In this document: piece after piece, positions 6,840-15,955 of the stretch
Position numbering within the stretch: position 1 is the stretch's first letter
How the letters are laid out: the number at the start of each line of letters is the position of its first letter
Source: a virus
DNA length: 64,000 bases
Direction: 5' to 3' (one strand)
Virus record (IMG/VR): IMGVR_UViG_3300028590_000009
Coordinates: 1 to 64,000 of that record
Position numbers and translations under genes: made by a program
The notes under the pieces: generated by a model
What the model was told of the DNA's origin: nothing
The model's database searches: none
The model's input: only the letters and a program-made list of their open reading frames with translations

Positions 6840-9800
6840 ATGGCAACATGGCCGGCCTATAGCGCAGGCAGTGCGCGGATCACTTTGAAAGCCCAGCTCA
6901 GCAGTACTTTCAAGGCTGACACAAAAGCCCTCCTTGCTCCGATCAAGGAGGGCTTGAAGGTCACCGTCTCGCCTGCATTGGCGACAGGTTTCAAGGCTGA
7001 CCTGAAAGAGAAGATCAAGACCGCCGCCGAGGGCGTCGACCAGAAGATCGCGTTCAAGCCGAAGCTTGCCGTCGGGTTCAAAACCGATTTGAAAGCGTTG
7101 GTCAAGACTGCCACGACCACGCTCGATCAGAAGATCGAGTTTTCGGCGTCGCTGAAGACCGGTTTCAAAACCGATCTCAAGGACGCCATCGACCTGGAGC
7201 TGACCGAATTCGGTCCAGAAGCAGTCGAGTTCGCGCCCGCGCTGGTGACGGGGTTCAAGAAGACCTTGAAGTCGGCGATCGACACGGAACTCACCGAGTA
7301 CGTGGAGAAAGTCAAGTTCGCGCCCGAACTGAAGTCCGGGTTCAAGACTGACCTGACTTCCGCTATCGACACTCTGTTGAGCACGAAAGCGGCCACGAAG
7401 GTCGAGTTCGCGCCGAAACTCCGCAAGGGGTTCACCGCGGATTTGAAGCTGGCTCTTGGTGGCGTGCTGTCGAAGATCCGCCCGGAGACGATGATCGAGT
7501 TCCGGCCGAAGCTCGCCAAGGGTTTCCGCACGGATCTCAGCACCAAACTGACGACGTCGACGGGAACCCTGCGGCCGAGCATCCCCGTGGACGCGGATCT
7601 GACGCAGGCGTCGGCGCAACTGCTGGCGTTCCGTACCGCGCAGGCGAATGTTCCGTTGACGATGAACGTCAACGTCGACACGGCGTTGGCTGCCGCGCAG
7701 TTGATGGCCTTGCGGTCGCTGGCGTCTGCTGTCGGCACGCAGGTCGGCGAGATCGGCAACGGGGTCGGCGGACGCGGTTCGCGCGCATTGACGGGCAACA
7801 TCTTCACCCGCCCGATTCGCGCTATCCGTCTGCGGGTCGAGCTGGACCGCGCATCACTGGCAGCTGCCGAGGCGCGCTTGGCGAACATTCAGTCACGTCT
7901 GTCGAACGCTCGCGATTCCCAATCGGACGCGGTCGGCCGCTTGAACGAGGCTGAGGCGCGCCACAACGAAGTGATGCGGAACGGCAATTCGACGCTCTCG
8001 CAACGTATCGCGGCAACGAACCGTCTCGCGCGCGCACGTCGCGCGGCATCCGAGGCGAGTGGTCGCGTATCGGGGCTGATGGGCGAGGAGTACGACGCCA
8101 ACCGTCGGGTCGATCGCGAACGCGACAATCAGTCCGGGTTCCGTCGCATCAGCCGTCTCGCTTCGGCGGGCTTCAACGGGCTCACGTCCGCCATCGGCGA
8201 CAGTGCCAAAAGCATGCTGTCGTTCCGCAACCTCACCAACGTGGCGACCATCGCTCTCGTCGGCTTGGCCGCGGTGTCCCTGATCCCGCTGCTCGGCCAG
8301 CTGGCGCAGGCTGCGGGCGTTCTCGCCCTGCTCCCTGCTGCTGGCGCGGCTGCCGTGAGCGTCTTTGCCACCCTGGCCGTTGGACTCAACGGTGTCGGCG
8401 ATGCGTTCTCGGCCGCGAAGAAGGCTGCGGAATCGGCAGACGAAGACCAGGCTGCCGCTGCGAAGAAGGTTGCGTCGGCTGAACGTGGCATTACGTCTGC
8501 TGAGCGTGGCGTGCGCGACGCGCACAAGAACACCTTGCAGGCGCAGAAGGACCTCACCAAGGCGCGCAAAGACGCAGCCGAGGAAATCGACGACCTGAAC
8601 CGGGCGCTCGGTCGCGTCGCATTGACTGAAGAGGCCGCGGCTATCGCCGTGGCCGAGGCTCAGCGTGAGCTTTACCAGACGTTCATGGATCCCGATTCCG
8701 ATGCGATTGATCGCGCGCGGGCGCAAAACAATGTCAAGCAGGCATTGGCTGACCAGGACGACCTGCGGCGGTCGAATCGCAAACTCGCCGAGACGGTTGA
8801 GGAAGCGAATCAGAAAGGCGTCGAAGGCTCGGACGCCGTCGTTGAGGCCAAGGATCGTGTTACTGCGGCACAAGAGGCCGAAAGTGATGCGACACAGGCT
8901 CTTGCCGACGCATACGAGACTTTGGCCGAGGCGCAAACCGAAGCGTCGAAGAAGGCTGATGCCTTCAACGAGGCGATGGAGAAACTGTCGCCGAACGCAC
9001 AGGCTTTCGTCCGCGCCATCCTGGACTTGAAGGAGTCCTACAGCGGGTTGCGACGCGAAGTCCAAGATGCTCTGTTCGACAAGATGGGGATCGCGGTCTC
9101 CAGTCTCGCGACCAAGTCGCTGCCGACCCTGAAAACCGGCCTGACCGGTATCGCGACCGAGATCAATCAGGGCGTTCGCCGTGCGATGGCCGACTGGCAG
9201 TCCGATGCCACACAGTCCACGCTCGCCAAGCTGTTCGAGAACGTCAAGAACTCGGTCGGCGGCGTGGTCGACGGCATCAACAACCTCGTCCAGGGCTTCC
9301 TGAATCTCGCTGCGGTCGGATCCGAATCGCTGCCCGGACTGTCGAACAGCTTCGAGAACCTGACACTGCGGTTCCGCGAGTGGACCGAGAACAGCGAAAA
9401 CCAGCAGAAATTCCGCGACTTCCTTCGCGAATCGCTGGACACCCTGAAGCAGGTCATCGAAATCGGCGGGCAAGTCGGCGGCCTCATTAAACGCATCTTC
9501 GCGGGATCGGATGAAGTCGGCGAAGGCTGGCTGACGTCGATGTCGGAAACCTTGGACCGCTGGAACGCGTTCCTCGACACACCCCAGGGCAAGAAGGATC
9601 TTCAAGAATTCTTCGACGGGATCAAGGACACCGTAAGCGCTCTCGCTGCGGCACTCTCGACCGTCGCAGGATGGATCCAGAAAATTGACGGCTGGAATCT
9701 GGGCGACAAGCTCAACAGTTCGCCCGTCGGCGGCATCCTCGGCCTCTTCGATGGCAATAAGACGCCATGGGAGAAAGCGAAGGGTGTCGGATCTGCCGCA

Positions 9801-12161
9801 CGCGGCGCCGTCTGGGATCACAATATCCCGGCACAGTGGGCCGCCGATCAGGTTCTGAAACCCGAGCAGTGGACCATCGCCAAGGACGTCGCGAACGGCG
9901 TAGGCGACTGGTTCTCCGATCAAAGCCAGAAGGTCGCCGACGCGATCCCCAGCATGATCCTCGGGTTCAACGACCTCAAAACAGGGATCTCCGAATGGGG
10001 CACCAGCTTCGCCGACTTCAGCATCAACTGGGGCGAGGACTGGGACAGCGCGAAAGCGTCCGCCAAAGCGGGCGCGGAGTTCATCCTTGGCGAAGAGGGC
10101 CTGGCGAAGCTACAAAAAGGCTTCGACAACCTGCCCAACTACTTCTCGGGGCTGGTCGGCGCAATCGGCACCGCCTGGGACGGGCTGGGTTCACGCCTGC
10201 AAGGCCCGATCAACACCGTGATCGACGCCCTGAATTCGATGGGCGAAGTCTGGAACAAGGTCGCCAAGAAGCTCGGCTTGCCCGAATGGGATCCAATCCA
10301 GCCTGGGAAGGCGCAAGCGTCGCGGGCACCGAACCAGTTCAAGCCGATCCCAGGTCGCGCCAAAGGCGGTCCTGGTGGTCCGTACTTCTCCGGCCGCGTC
10401 GATGGCCCCGGCAACAGGTACGACGACCAGGCTGGCGAGTATCGACTGTCGCGCGGTGAGCACGTACTCACCGGCGACGAGGTTGATGCAGCGGGCGGCC
10501 ATGACGCCATTTTCCGGTGGCGTCGCAGCCTGCGGCAGGGCGGCGGCAAACAGTCGCGCGGTGATGGCTTCGCTGACGGCGGCGGCATCAGGCAAACCAG
10601 CGATCCGCTCGACCCGATCCAGTTGCACCTGTGGGATCTCGTGCGCAACGCGATCCCCAGCGCGGTACTGACTTCGGGTAAACGCTTTCAGGACGCAGGC
10701 AGTGGCTTCGACCTGCACATGCAGGGCAAAGCGATTGACCTCGGCGGCCCTATGAAGCAGATCGCCCAGTGGATCTACAACACCTACCCGCAGAGCGCGG
10801 AGTTGATTCACTGGCCGCTCGACGGATTCCAGAACATCAAGAACGGATCCCCGCTCAACTACGGCTCGGCCACCAACGAGGCGCATCGGGACCATGTCCA
10901 TTGGGGCGCAACCGATTTCCTCACCCAGCTCTCGGACGAGGACAAGGCGTCACTGTTCGATCGTGTCCGCTCCGGGCTCGGCGGCCTACTGTCCAGTGGC
11001 CGCGGCCTCCTGGTCGAGAACCTGGTTGGCAAGCCGTTGCGCGGCATCGCCGACAACGTGCCGGAACTCGGCGGGCTCGGCGAATTCGGCAAGTTCCCGA
11101 AAGCGTTCGCCCAGAAAATGGCGCAAGCCATCACCTCCTGGGTGAGCGAGCGTTTCGGCGGGTCCAGCGACAACCCCACCGACTACAACGTCACAGCAGG
11201 CGTTGAACAGTGGCGGGACATGGCACGAGAAGCCATGCGCCGCGTCGGTTTCGATGCCGACAACGAGCAGCAAGTCAACGCGATGCTGGCTCAAATCCAG
11301 TCGGAGTCCGGTGGCAACCCGAACATCGCCCAACAGATCACCGACATCAACGGCACCGGCGAACAGGCTGGCGTCGGACTACTCCAGGTCATTCCGGGCA
11401 CCTATGACGCATACCGGGATCCCGAACTGCCCAACAACCGGCGAGACGCGTTCTCCAACATGGTTGCGGCACTGCGGTATTACAAGTCACGCCACGGCGA
11501 CGACCTCACCAAAGAGTGGGGGAAGGGTCACGGCTACGACCAAGGCGGCATGTTCCCGCACAACACGTTCGGATTCAACATGTCCGGCCTGCCCGAAGCG
11601 GTCCTGACCAATCCGCAATGGAAACTGTTCGAGCAGTTCATCGGCCAAATGCCAGGCTTCAACAACCGGTTGCAAGCCCTCCCACAGCCACTCGGCGGAG
11701 GCACCAACGCAGACGGAACACCCGGCAACTTCGGTGTCCCGATCAGCCCTGGCGTCGACACCTTCGAGAAGGTTTTCGAGAAGGGCAAGGAACGGTTCGA
11801 GAACGTCGGCAAAACCGGGTTCGACGACCTCGTCTCCTCCACTCTCGGCCCGCTCGGCGTACCGGATCCGCGGTCGCTCATTCCGTCCGAGGTCACCGCA
11901 TACAAGGACACGCTGGACAAATGGCAGGTCGCTAGAGCCGCGTCCGCGCAAGCCTCGCAAGCCCTCGCCGATTCGGACTATCAGGCGGCACCGTCGCCTG
12001 TCGGTTCAGCCAATTCGGCCGTGCAGTCCGGTGGCGGCAATGGGGCGATGACGTCGAACGACTACTCGACGACCATCAACATTCAGACCGCCGACAACGC
12101 TGACGCATTCCGCAGGGCGCAACAGATCGCGGATCTTCGTGCAATTCAGCACGCCCGCTGA
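6840..12161 (+). CDS. Tape measure protein with M15-like and lytic transglycosylase domains
   Basis: A 1773-residue protein and the longest gene in the window, as expected for the ruler that sets tail length. In order: eight ~30-residue repeats (about 20-235); coiled coil (about 330-440); hydrophobic membrane-active segment (about 459-525); long Ala/Glu coiled coil (525-730); an M15/DD-peptidase-like domain near 1260-1360 with H1293, D1300, H1352 and H1354 in the DLHMQGKAIDL and HRDHVHWG motifs; then a soluble lytic transglycosylase domain near 1470-1560 with E1489 in QIQSESGGNPN. Such domains locally open the cell wall during DNA entry. The start at 6840 has AGGTGG upstream. Confidence 0.95.
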   Translation: MATWPAYSAGSARITLKAQLSSTFKADTKALLAPIKEGLKVTVSPALATGFKADLKEKIKTAAEGVDQKIAFKPKLAVGFKTDLKALVKTATTTLDQKIEFSASLKTGFKTDLKDAIDLELTEFGPEAVEFAPALVTGFKKTLKSAIDTELTEYVEKVKFAPELKSGFKTDLTSAIDTLLSTKAATKVEFAPKLRKGFTADLKLALGGVLSKIRPETMIEFRPKLAKGFRTDLSTKLTTSTGTLRPSIPVDADLTQASAQLLAFRTAQANVPLTMNVNVDTALAAAQLMALRSLASAVGTQVGEIGNGVGGRGSRALTGNIFTRPIRAIRLRVELDRASLAAAEARLANIQSRLSNARDSQSDAVGRLNEAEARHNEVMRNGNSTLSQRIAATNRLARARRAASEASGRVSGLMGEEYDANRRVDRERDNQSGFRRISRLASAGFNGLTSAIGDSAKSMLSFRNLTNVATIALVGLAAVSLIPLLGQLAQAAGVLALLPAAGAAAVSVFATLAVGLNGVGDAFSAAKKAAESADEDQAAAAKKVASAERGITSAERGVRDAHKNTLQAQKDLTKARKDAAEEIDDLNRALGRVALTEEAAAIAVAEAQRELYQTFMDPDSDAIDRARAQNNVKQALADQDDLRRSNRKLAETVEEANQKGVEGSDAVVEAKDRVTAAQEAESDATQALADAYETLAEAQTEASKKADAFNEAMEKLSPNAQAFVRAILDLKESYSGLRREVQDALFDKMGIAVSSLATKSLPTLKTGLTGIATEINQGVRRAMADWQSDATQSTLAKLFENVKNSVGGVVDGINNLVQGFLNLAAVGSESLPGLSNSFENLTLRFREWTENSENQQKFRDFLRESLDTLKQVIEIGGQVGGLIKRIFAGSDEVGEGWLTSMSETLDRWNAFLDTPQGKKDLQEFFDGIKDTVSALAAALSTVAGWIQKIDGWNLGDKLNSSPVGGILGLFDGNKTPWEKAKGVGSAARGAVWDHNIPAQWAADQVLKPEQWTIAKDVANGVGDWFSDQSQKVADAIPSMILGFNDLKTGISEWGTSFADFSINWGEDWDSAKASAKAGAEFILGEEGLAKLQKGFDNLPNYFSGLVGAIGTAWDGLGSRLQGPINTVIDALNSMGEVWNKVAKKLGLPEWDPIQPGKAQASRAPNQFKPIPGRAKGGPGGPYFSGRVDGPGNRYDDQAGEYRLSRGEHVLTGDEVDAAGGHDAIFRWRRSLRQGGGKQSRGDGFADGGGIRQTSDPLDPIQLHLWDLVRNAIPSAVLTSGKRFQDAGSGFDLHMQGKAIDLGGPMKQIAQWIYNTYPQSAELIHWPLDGFQNIKNGSPLNYGSATNEAHRDHVHWGATDFLTQLSDEDKASLFDRVRSGLGGLLSSGRGLLVENLVGKPLRGIADNVPELGGLGEFGKFPKAFAQKMAQAITSWVSERFGGSSDNPTDYNVTAGVEQWRDMAREAMRRVGFDADNEQQVNAMLAQIQSESGGNPNIAQQITDINGTGEQAGVGLLQVIPGTYDAYRDPELPNNRRDAFSNMVAALRYYKSRHGDDLTKEWGKGHGYDQGGMFPHNTFGFNMSGLPEAVLTNPQWKLFEQFIGQMPGFNNRLQALPQPLGGGTNADGTPGNFGVPISPGVDTFEKVFEKGKERFENVGKTGFDDLVSSTLGPLGVPDPRSLIPSEVTAYKDTLDKWQVARAASAQASQALADSDYQAAPSPVGSANSAVQSGGGNGAMTSNDYSTTINIQTADNADAFRRAQQIADLRAIQHAR
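6899..7545 (+). repeat. Eight degenerate ~30-codon repeats in the tape measure N-terminus
   Basis: Units share the core F-A/K-P-x-L-x-x-GFKTDLK, at about residues 44, 72, 101, 131, 160, 190 and 221, plus a divergent first unit near 23. Spacing is 28-31 residues, so the units are diverged at DNA level and probably structural rather than recombinogenic. Confidence 0.8.
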
Positions 12162-12175
12162 GGGGAACGCAATTG

Positions 12176-13102
12176 ATGCGTGATTCCGCCCGGATCGACA
12201 TCTACGGTGTGGACGGCTCGCATTTCGTCATCAACGGCCCGGGCGCGTCGGAAAAACTCTTTCTGCAAACAGATATAAAAGGAGTTTACGACGCCCCGGT
12301 CGTGACACGGCGAAAGTCGAGCGCCTACCAAAAAGGTGCGTCCTATGAGGGCAAAACATACAACCAGCGGGACATCACCTTTGGTGTAAGCATCAAAGGT
12401 GATGATCCCGCCGACTGGCAAAACCTCCAGGATCGCTGGAATGCCGCATGGGACTACGAGGTAGACCCGTGGGATCCCGATTCGACACTCACGAAAATGT
12501 CGGTCACCACCCCATCCTCGGGCACTCGCAGCCTGTGGCTGGCGAAATCTGACACAGCACAGTTCGAGTCGAAACATGACCCGCACATCACCCGCACGTC
12601 GATACAGCCGATGGCCGTTGTCGCCGATCAGCCGTTTTGGTTCGAAGACAAATGGGAGAACACTCCCTATGACTACTTCGAGACGGGCTCGTCGGGCACC
12701 TCCGAAGGCTTCGTGTCGATCGTCAACCCGACCGATCAGCCGATGTGGCTGCAATGGGTTGTCACCCGCGGCACCTGGACGCTCCCCGACTTCACCTGGA
12801 CGGGCAAGAAGCATCAGCGCGTACCAGGCGGGGCCTATCCGAATCGGAAGATCACACTTCCGGAGCTGACTGCGCTGGAGGGTGGCGCCCGCATCACCCT
12901 GTACCGCGACAAGTTGCAGGTACGCGACTGGGCTGGCACGAACCTAGCGGGGCGGATGAACGGAATCAGCTTCCTTCACCGCATCCCACCGAAGACGCCT
13001 GAAACCAACTTGCCCGTGAAGGTCGTCGGCGCACCTGTCGGCGGTGCGCGGGTCGAAGTTTACTGCGCGCGTCGATGGACTCACGTTTGGGAGCGTCGAT
13101 GA
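12176..13102 (+). CDS. Distal tail / minor tail protein (Dit-like)
   Basis: A 308-residue protein right after the tape measure, the Dit position. It has a beta-rich N-terminal half (ARIDIYGVDGSHFVINGPG) and a central aromatic stretch (WNAAWDYEVDPWDPDS), as in the actinophage minor tail proteins that start the baseplate and tail tip. AGGGGA nine bases before ATG 12176 sets the start; TTG 12173 is possible. The end overlaps the next gene (ATGA). Confidence 0.82.
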   Translation: MRDSARIDIYGVDGSHFVINGPGASEKLFLQTDIKGVYDAPVVTRRKSSAYQKGASYEGKTYNQRDITFGVSIKGDDPADWQNLQDRWNAAWDYEVDPWDPDSTLTKMSVTTPSSGTRSLWLAKSDTAQFESKHDPHITRTSIQPMAVVADQPFWFEDKWENTPYDYFETGSSGTSEGFVSIVNPTDQPMWLQWVVTRGTWTLPDFTWTGKKHQRVPGGAYPNRKITLPELTALEGGARITLYRDKLQVRDWAGTNLAGRMNGISFLHRIPPKTPETNLPVKVVGAPVGGARVEVYCARRWTHVWERR

Positions 13103-15276
13103 CAGACCTTCTAGAGCTGAGCCTTGAACAGCAATGTCGCGAGATCTGGGACGTCACCCTCGCGGCCGAGGAGGCGGACCGTAGGGCACGCCTGGAACCG
13201 CCGTTCGTCAGGATCTGGACAGGCGATTGGGACCTGAAAGGGATCCTGAACAGCGAATTCGTTGCCAACTTCAACTGGATTGAAAACGACGCGGGGACCG
13301 GCCTGACCGAAATTCCGCTCGATGACGATCTCGCGCGATGGATTTGGCAAGTTAGATCCCGCATCGACAACGGCGAGAAGCGGCACGTCTACATCACCGT
13401 CGAGAAAGACGGGGCGCAATGGTCGGGCCGCATCTTCGACCACAGCGTTGAGAAGCGCGAGGACGGCACGCGAGTACTGTCGGTGCGCTGGGTTCACGAC
13501 TTCGATCTACTGCGCAAGTATCTCGTTTGGTGCTCACCCTTTCTCCCCGACTTCGTGCAGGCGCCGCACGTCTTTTTCGTCCCAGGTCCCAGCATTTGGA
13601 GTCTGAAAACTTGCCTTTTCCTGAACGTAATGCGCGAACAGGAATCGCTGTACGAACTCGATGACGACCCACTCGATTTCGGCTCGGTCGGCATGTCGAA
13701 CTGGTCCGTTGTCGTCAAACCGACGACGTTTCTGGACGACCTGAACGCGGGCACTATCTGGTCTGTCCCGAACTCGCGGTTCAAGTACTGGACCGACATG
13801 TCGAAAGACATCCTCGAAGACGCTCAACTGTCCATTCAGGTGCGGCGTTTCATCGAGGGCGAGGATGAGCAGCCGATTGCGGGCGAAACCCTCCGTAACG
13901 GTGCGCTCGTCGTCGACATCGTAGACAAGTCGGGCTATTACAGCGACACCAGCAACGGTGGCGACCCCTTCACGGGACTCGCTCGCACGTTCGCGCAGTT
14001 CGCCGAAGACTTCATCGACGAGGTCATCGAGGATGTTGTCGACCCGGCAACGCCTGCTTCGTACAAGGTGCCCGGTCAACGCCTGACGGACAAGACATGC
14101 CCGTACGTGGTGTATCTGGAGGGCGAAGAGACCGGTATCGAGTCCGGGAAGTTCACGGCCACACCGAATTCGGCGATCCAGGTGGTTGCTGGAGGGCACT
14201 CGATGCCCTTCGTGAACGAGTTGATAAGCGCAGCGATCCAGTGCGTTTCGGGGGATACGGTCATCGATGGCCCCGATGGCGAGCAGCGAATCGATGCTCT
14301 CGCAGCCCGCGGCGGCCCGTTCCAAGTTTGGGCACTGACGCCCTCTGGCGAACGGGTTGCGGCTACCGCTGCCTTTGCCTTCAAAAAGGGGCGAGCCGAG
14401 CTTTTCCGATACACCTTCGCGAATGGTCGCTCCCTGACTGCGACGGCACGTCATCGCTGGCTGACGCGACAAGGATGGACCGCAACCGGGGAAACTCCAG
14501 TCGGTGCCGAGGTCGCCTCGGTCCGATACGAGCATCCCGAGGCGTACGTCACTGCGCCGGACGCCGATCTGGCGGACGAGGAATGGGTCGGCCTGGATGG
14601 CGGCGCAGTCGCCTATTCCGCGCTCGTGTCCGTGACGTCAGTCGGCGTTCGCGACTTCTACGACATGCACGTCCCAGGGTGGGTGAACTACTCCAGTGGT
14701 GGCGTCTGGTCGCACAACACAGCGGGCGACCTACTGGCCGCAGCTATCGTCATACCCCCCATTGGCGGGGCAGTCGATGCGGTGGCTCAGATTTTCTACT
14801 GGGACGCACTTTTTGCCTGGATGCATGCGAGAAGTAGTGGCCGAGTAGCGAATTCAGGATGGTCACGCCCGTTCGAGGTGATCGCGGCAGACGGCGACCG
14901 GGCGTACACACTCGAAGCGCTGCTATCTCTCCGCAAATCACTGCATGAGACGCGCTCCTACTTCTCGCACGAGATCAACATCCGCGACGGCGCCCCCTGG
15001 TACATCGGCGACCGAGGCAAAGGCCACTTCTTCCTCGGTGACCGCATCGGCGCGCAGGTGATCGGCGACTACGGCACCACCATGTTCGTCGACGACCACA
15101 CCATCTACGTCGACCGCGTCCGCGAACTGACCCTCGCATGGGATCGCGAATCGCCTCCCGAATGGGTCGCGACCATCGGCGACCAGGAAAAGAACAAAGA
15201 CCGCGGTCAACGCGCACTGGGCGCTATCGCCAATCTCGGCGGCCTCGTCCAACAGCTCGCCGTCCACGGCAAGTAG
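13099..15276 (+). CDS. Minor tail protein, ReqiPepy6 Gp37-like, interrupted by a mini-intein
   Basis: A 725-residue precursor. The N-extein (1-381) contains the beta-rich GDWDLKGILNSEFVANFNWI region of Gp37-like tail proteins, and the C-extein (541-725) contains the domain around FFLGDRIGAQVIGDYG with a conserved end. Residues 382-540 form an intein that begins with Cys and ends His-Asn before Thr. After splicing, SAAIQ would join TAGDLL to give a 566-residue tail protein, the normal length for the family. Members act at the tail tip, next to Dit. The start overlaps the upstream stop (ATGA); the 13075 start lies inside the previous gene. Confidence 0.9.
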   Translation: MTDLLELSLEQQCREIWDVTLAAEEADRRARLEPPFVRIWTGDWDLKGILNSEFVANFNWIENDAGTGLTEIPLDDDLARWIWQVRSRIDNGEKRHVYITVEKDGAQWSGRIFDHSVEKREDGTRVLSVRWVHDFDLLRKYLVWCSPFLPDFVQAPHVFFVPGPSIWSLKTCLFLNVMREQESLYELDDDPLDFGSVGMSNWSVVVKPTTFLDDLNAGTIWSVPNSRFKYWTDMSKDILEDAQLSIQVRRFIEGEDEQPIAGETLRNGALVVDIVDKSGYYSDTSNGGDPFTGLARTFAQFAEDFIDEVIEDVVDPATPASYKVPGQRLTDKTCPYVVYLEGEETGIESGKFTATPNSAIQVVAGGHSMPFVNELISAAIQCVSGDTVIDGPDGEQRIDALAARGGPFQVWALTPSGERVAATAAFAFKKGRAELFRYTFANGRSLTATARHRWLTRQGWTATGETPVGAEVASVRYEHPEAYVTAPDADLADEEWVGLDGGAVAYSALVSVTSVGVRDFYDMHVPGWVNYSSGGVWSHNTAGDLLAAAIVIPPIGGAVDAVAQIFYWDALFAWMHARSSGRVANSGWSRPFEVIAADGDRAYTLEALLSLRKSLHETRSYFSHEINIRDGAPWYIGDRGKGHFFLGDRIGAQVIGDYGTTMFVDDHTIYVDRVRELTLAWDRESPPEWVATIGDQEKNKDRGQRALGAIANLGGLVQQLAVHGK
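14242..14718 (+). mobile_element. Mini-intein (159 residues, no homing endonuclease)
   Basis: Block A is CVSGDTVIDGPDG with Cys1. Block B is GRSLTATARHRWLT with the TxxH residues. Block F is RDFYDMHVPGWVNYSSGG and block G is VWSHN, with the penultimate His and terminal Asn, followed by Thr as the +1 residue. All residues needed for class 1 splicing are visible. Length excludes a LAGLIDADG or HNH endonuclease, so it is a minimal splicing element fixed in the host gene. Confidence 0.9.
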
Positions 15277-15289
15277 GCCAGGAGCAGGA

Positions 15290-15955
15290 ATGTCTGAAGT
15301 CGATCAACTGCCGAAGCTGAAACCAGGGCAGTTTCCCGCGCAGGAACTCGTCAATCCGGACTGCCCTGAAGAGGCGTTCGTGTGGATGTTCAGTGGATTG
15401 CCTTCGATGAAAGGCGCACCGCTCCCATTTCCTATCGAGTACCTGAAACAGGTGTCTCGCCGGATGTGGGATTGCGGCGCCCGTCCGATGGGTTCGACTG
15501 TCCCGCCCGAGCAGACGATCAAGTATCAGCTGCCACGGAATACGGATCCGCATTGGTTGACGAGTCCGGGAGTGTGGGTGCCCATCGACGCGCCTGATCG
15601 TTCGAAACTTGATTACAAGGAATTCGTCAAGTCGTTGCCGCAGGACGCACGCCGACAGTTGGCGGAAGCGATGGGTTTCGATCCGATCGCCGCGGTTCCT
15701 GACGATCAACGTTTGGCCGACGCGCCTCCGACGCCGATGAAGTACGGCAAGCCGTCACGTGACGGTGCGAGTGTGAGCAACGAGCCCGTGCGTGATCCGG
15801 GCTGGAATCCGACTTCGCACCCTGTCGCCGAGGTGCTGGCGTATCTCGCGGAAGCGGATGACGCCGAGCGTGATCGTGTCCTGTCGATCGAACGCTACCT
15901 CGCGGCCAAGCCGCGCAAATCTATCCTCTCGCGATACCCGGAGGTGGGCGTCTAA
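15290..15955 (+). CDS. Phage gene 29-like protein (DUF2744 family)
   Basis: A 221-residue protein located between tail and lysis genes, as in L5-like and related actinophages. Two features match the gp29 family: an N-terminal region rich in Pro (PKLKPGQFPAQELVNPDCPE) and a short helical C-terminus with SIERYLAAKPRKSILS. Its role is unknown, probably tail-associated. The stop overlaps the endolysin start (TAATG). Confidence 0.75.
   Translation: MSEVDQLPKLKPGQFPAQELVNPDCPEEAFVWMFSGLPSMKGAPLPFPIEYLKQVSRRMWDCGARPMGSTVPPEQTIKYQLPRNTDPHWLTSPGVWVPIDAPDRSKLDYKEFVKSLPQDARRQLAEAMGFDPIAAVPDDQRLADAPPTPMKYGKPSRDGASVSNEPVRDPGWNPTSHPVAEVLAYLAEADDAERDRVLSIERYLAAKPRKSILSRYPEVGV

Noticed and set aside
6378-7619. 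A 413-codon minus-strand frame opposite the chaperone and tape measure start
   Set aside because: Mirror of plus-strand codons, no ribosome site, overlaps the frameshift genes completely.
7893-9923. A 676-codon open frame on the minus strand opposite the tape measure gene
   Set aside because: High GC leaves long minus-strand frames open; the plus frame has tape measure domains, ribosome site and correct position, while the minus product has no recognisable features.
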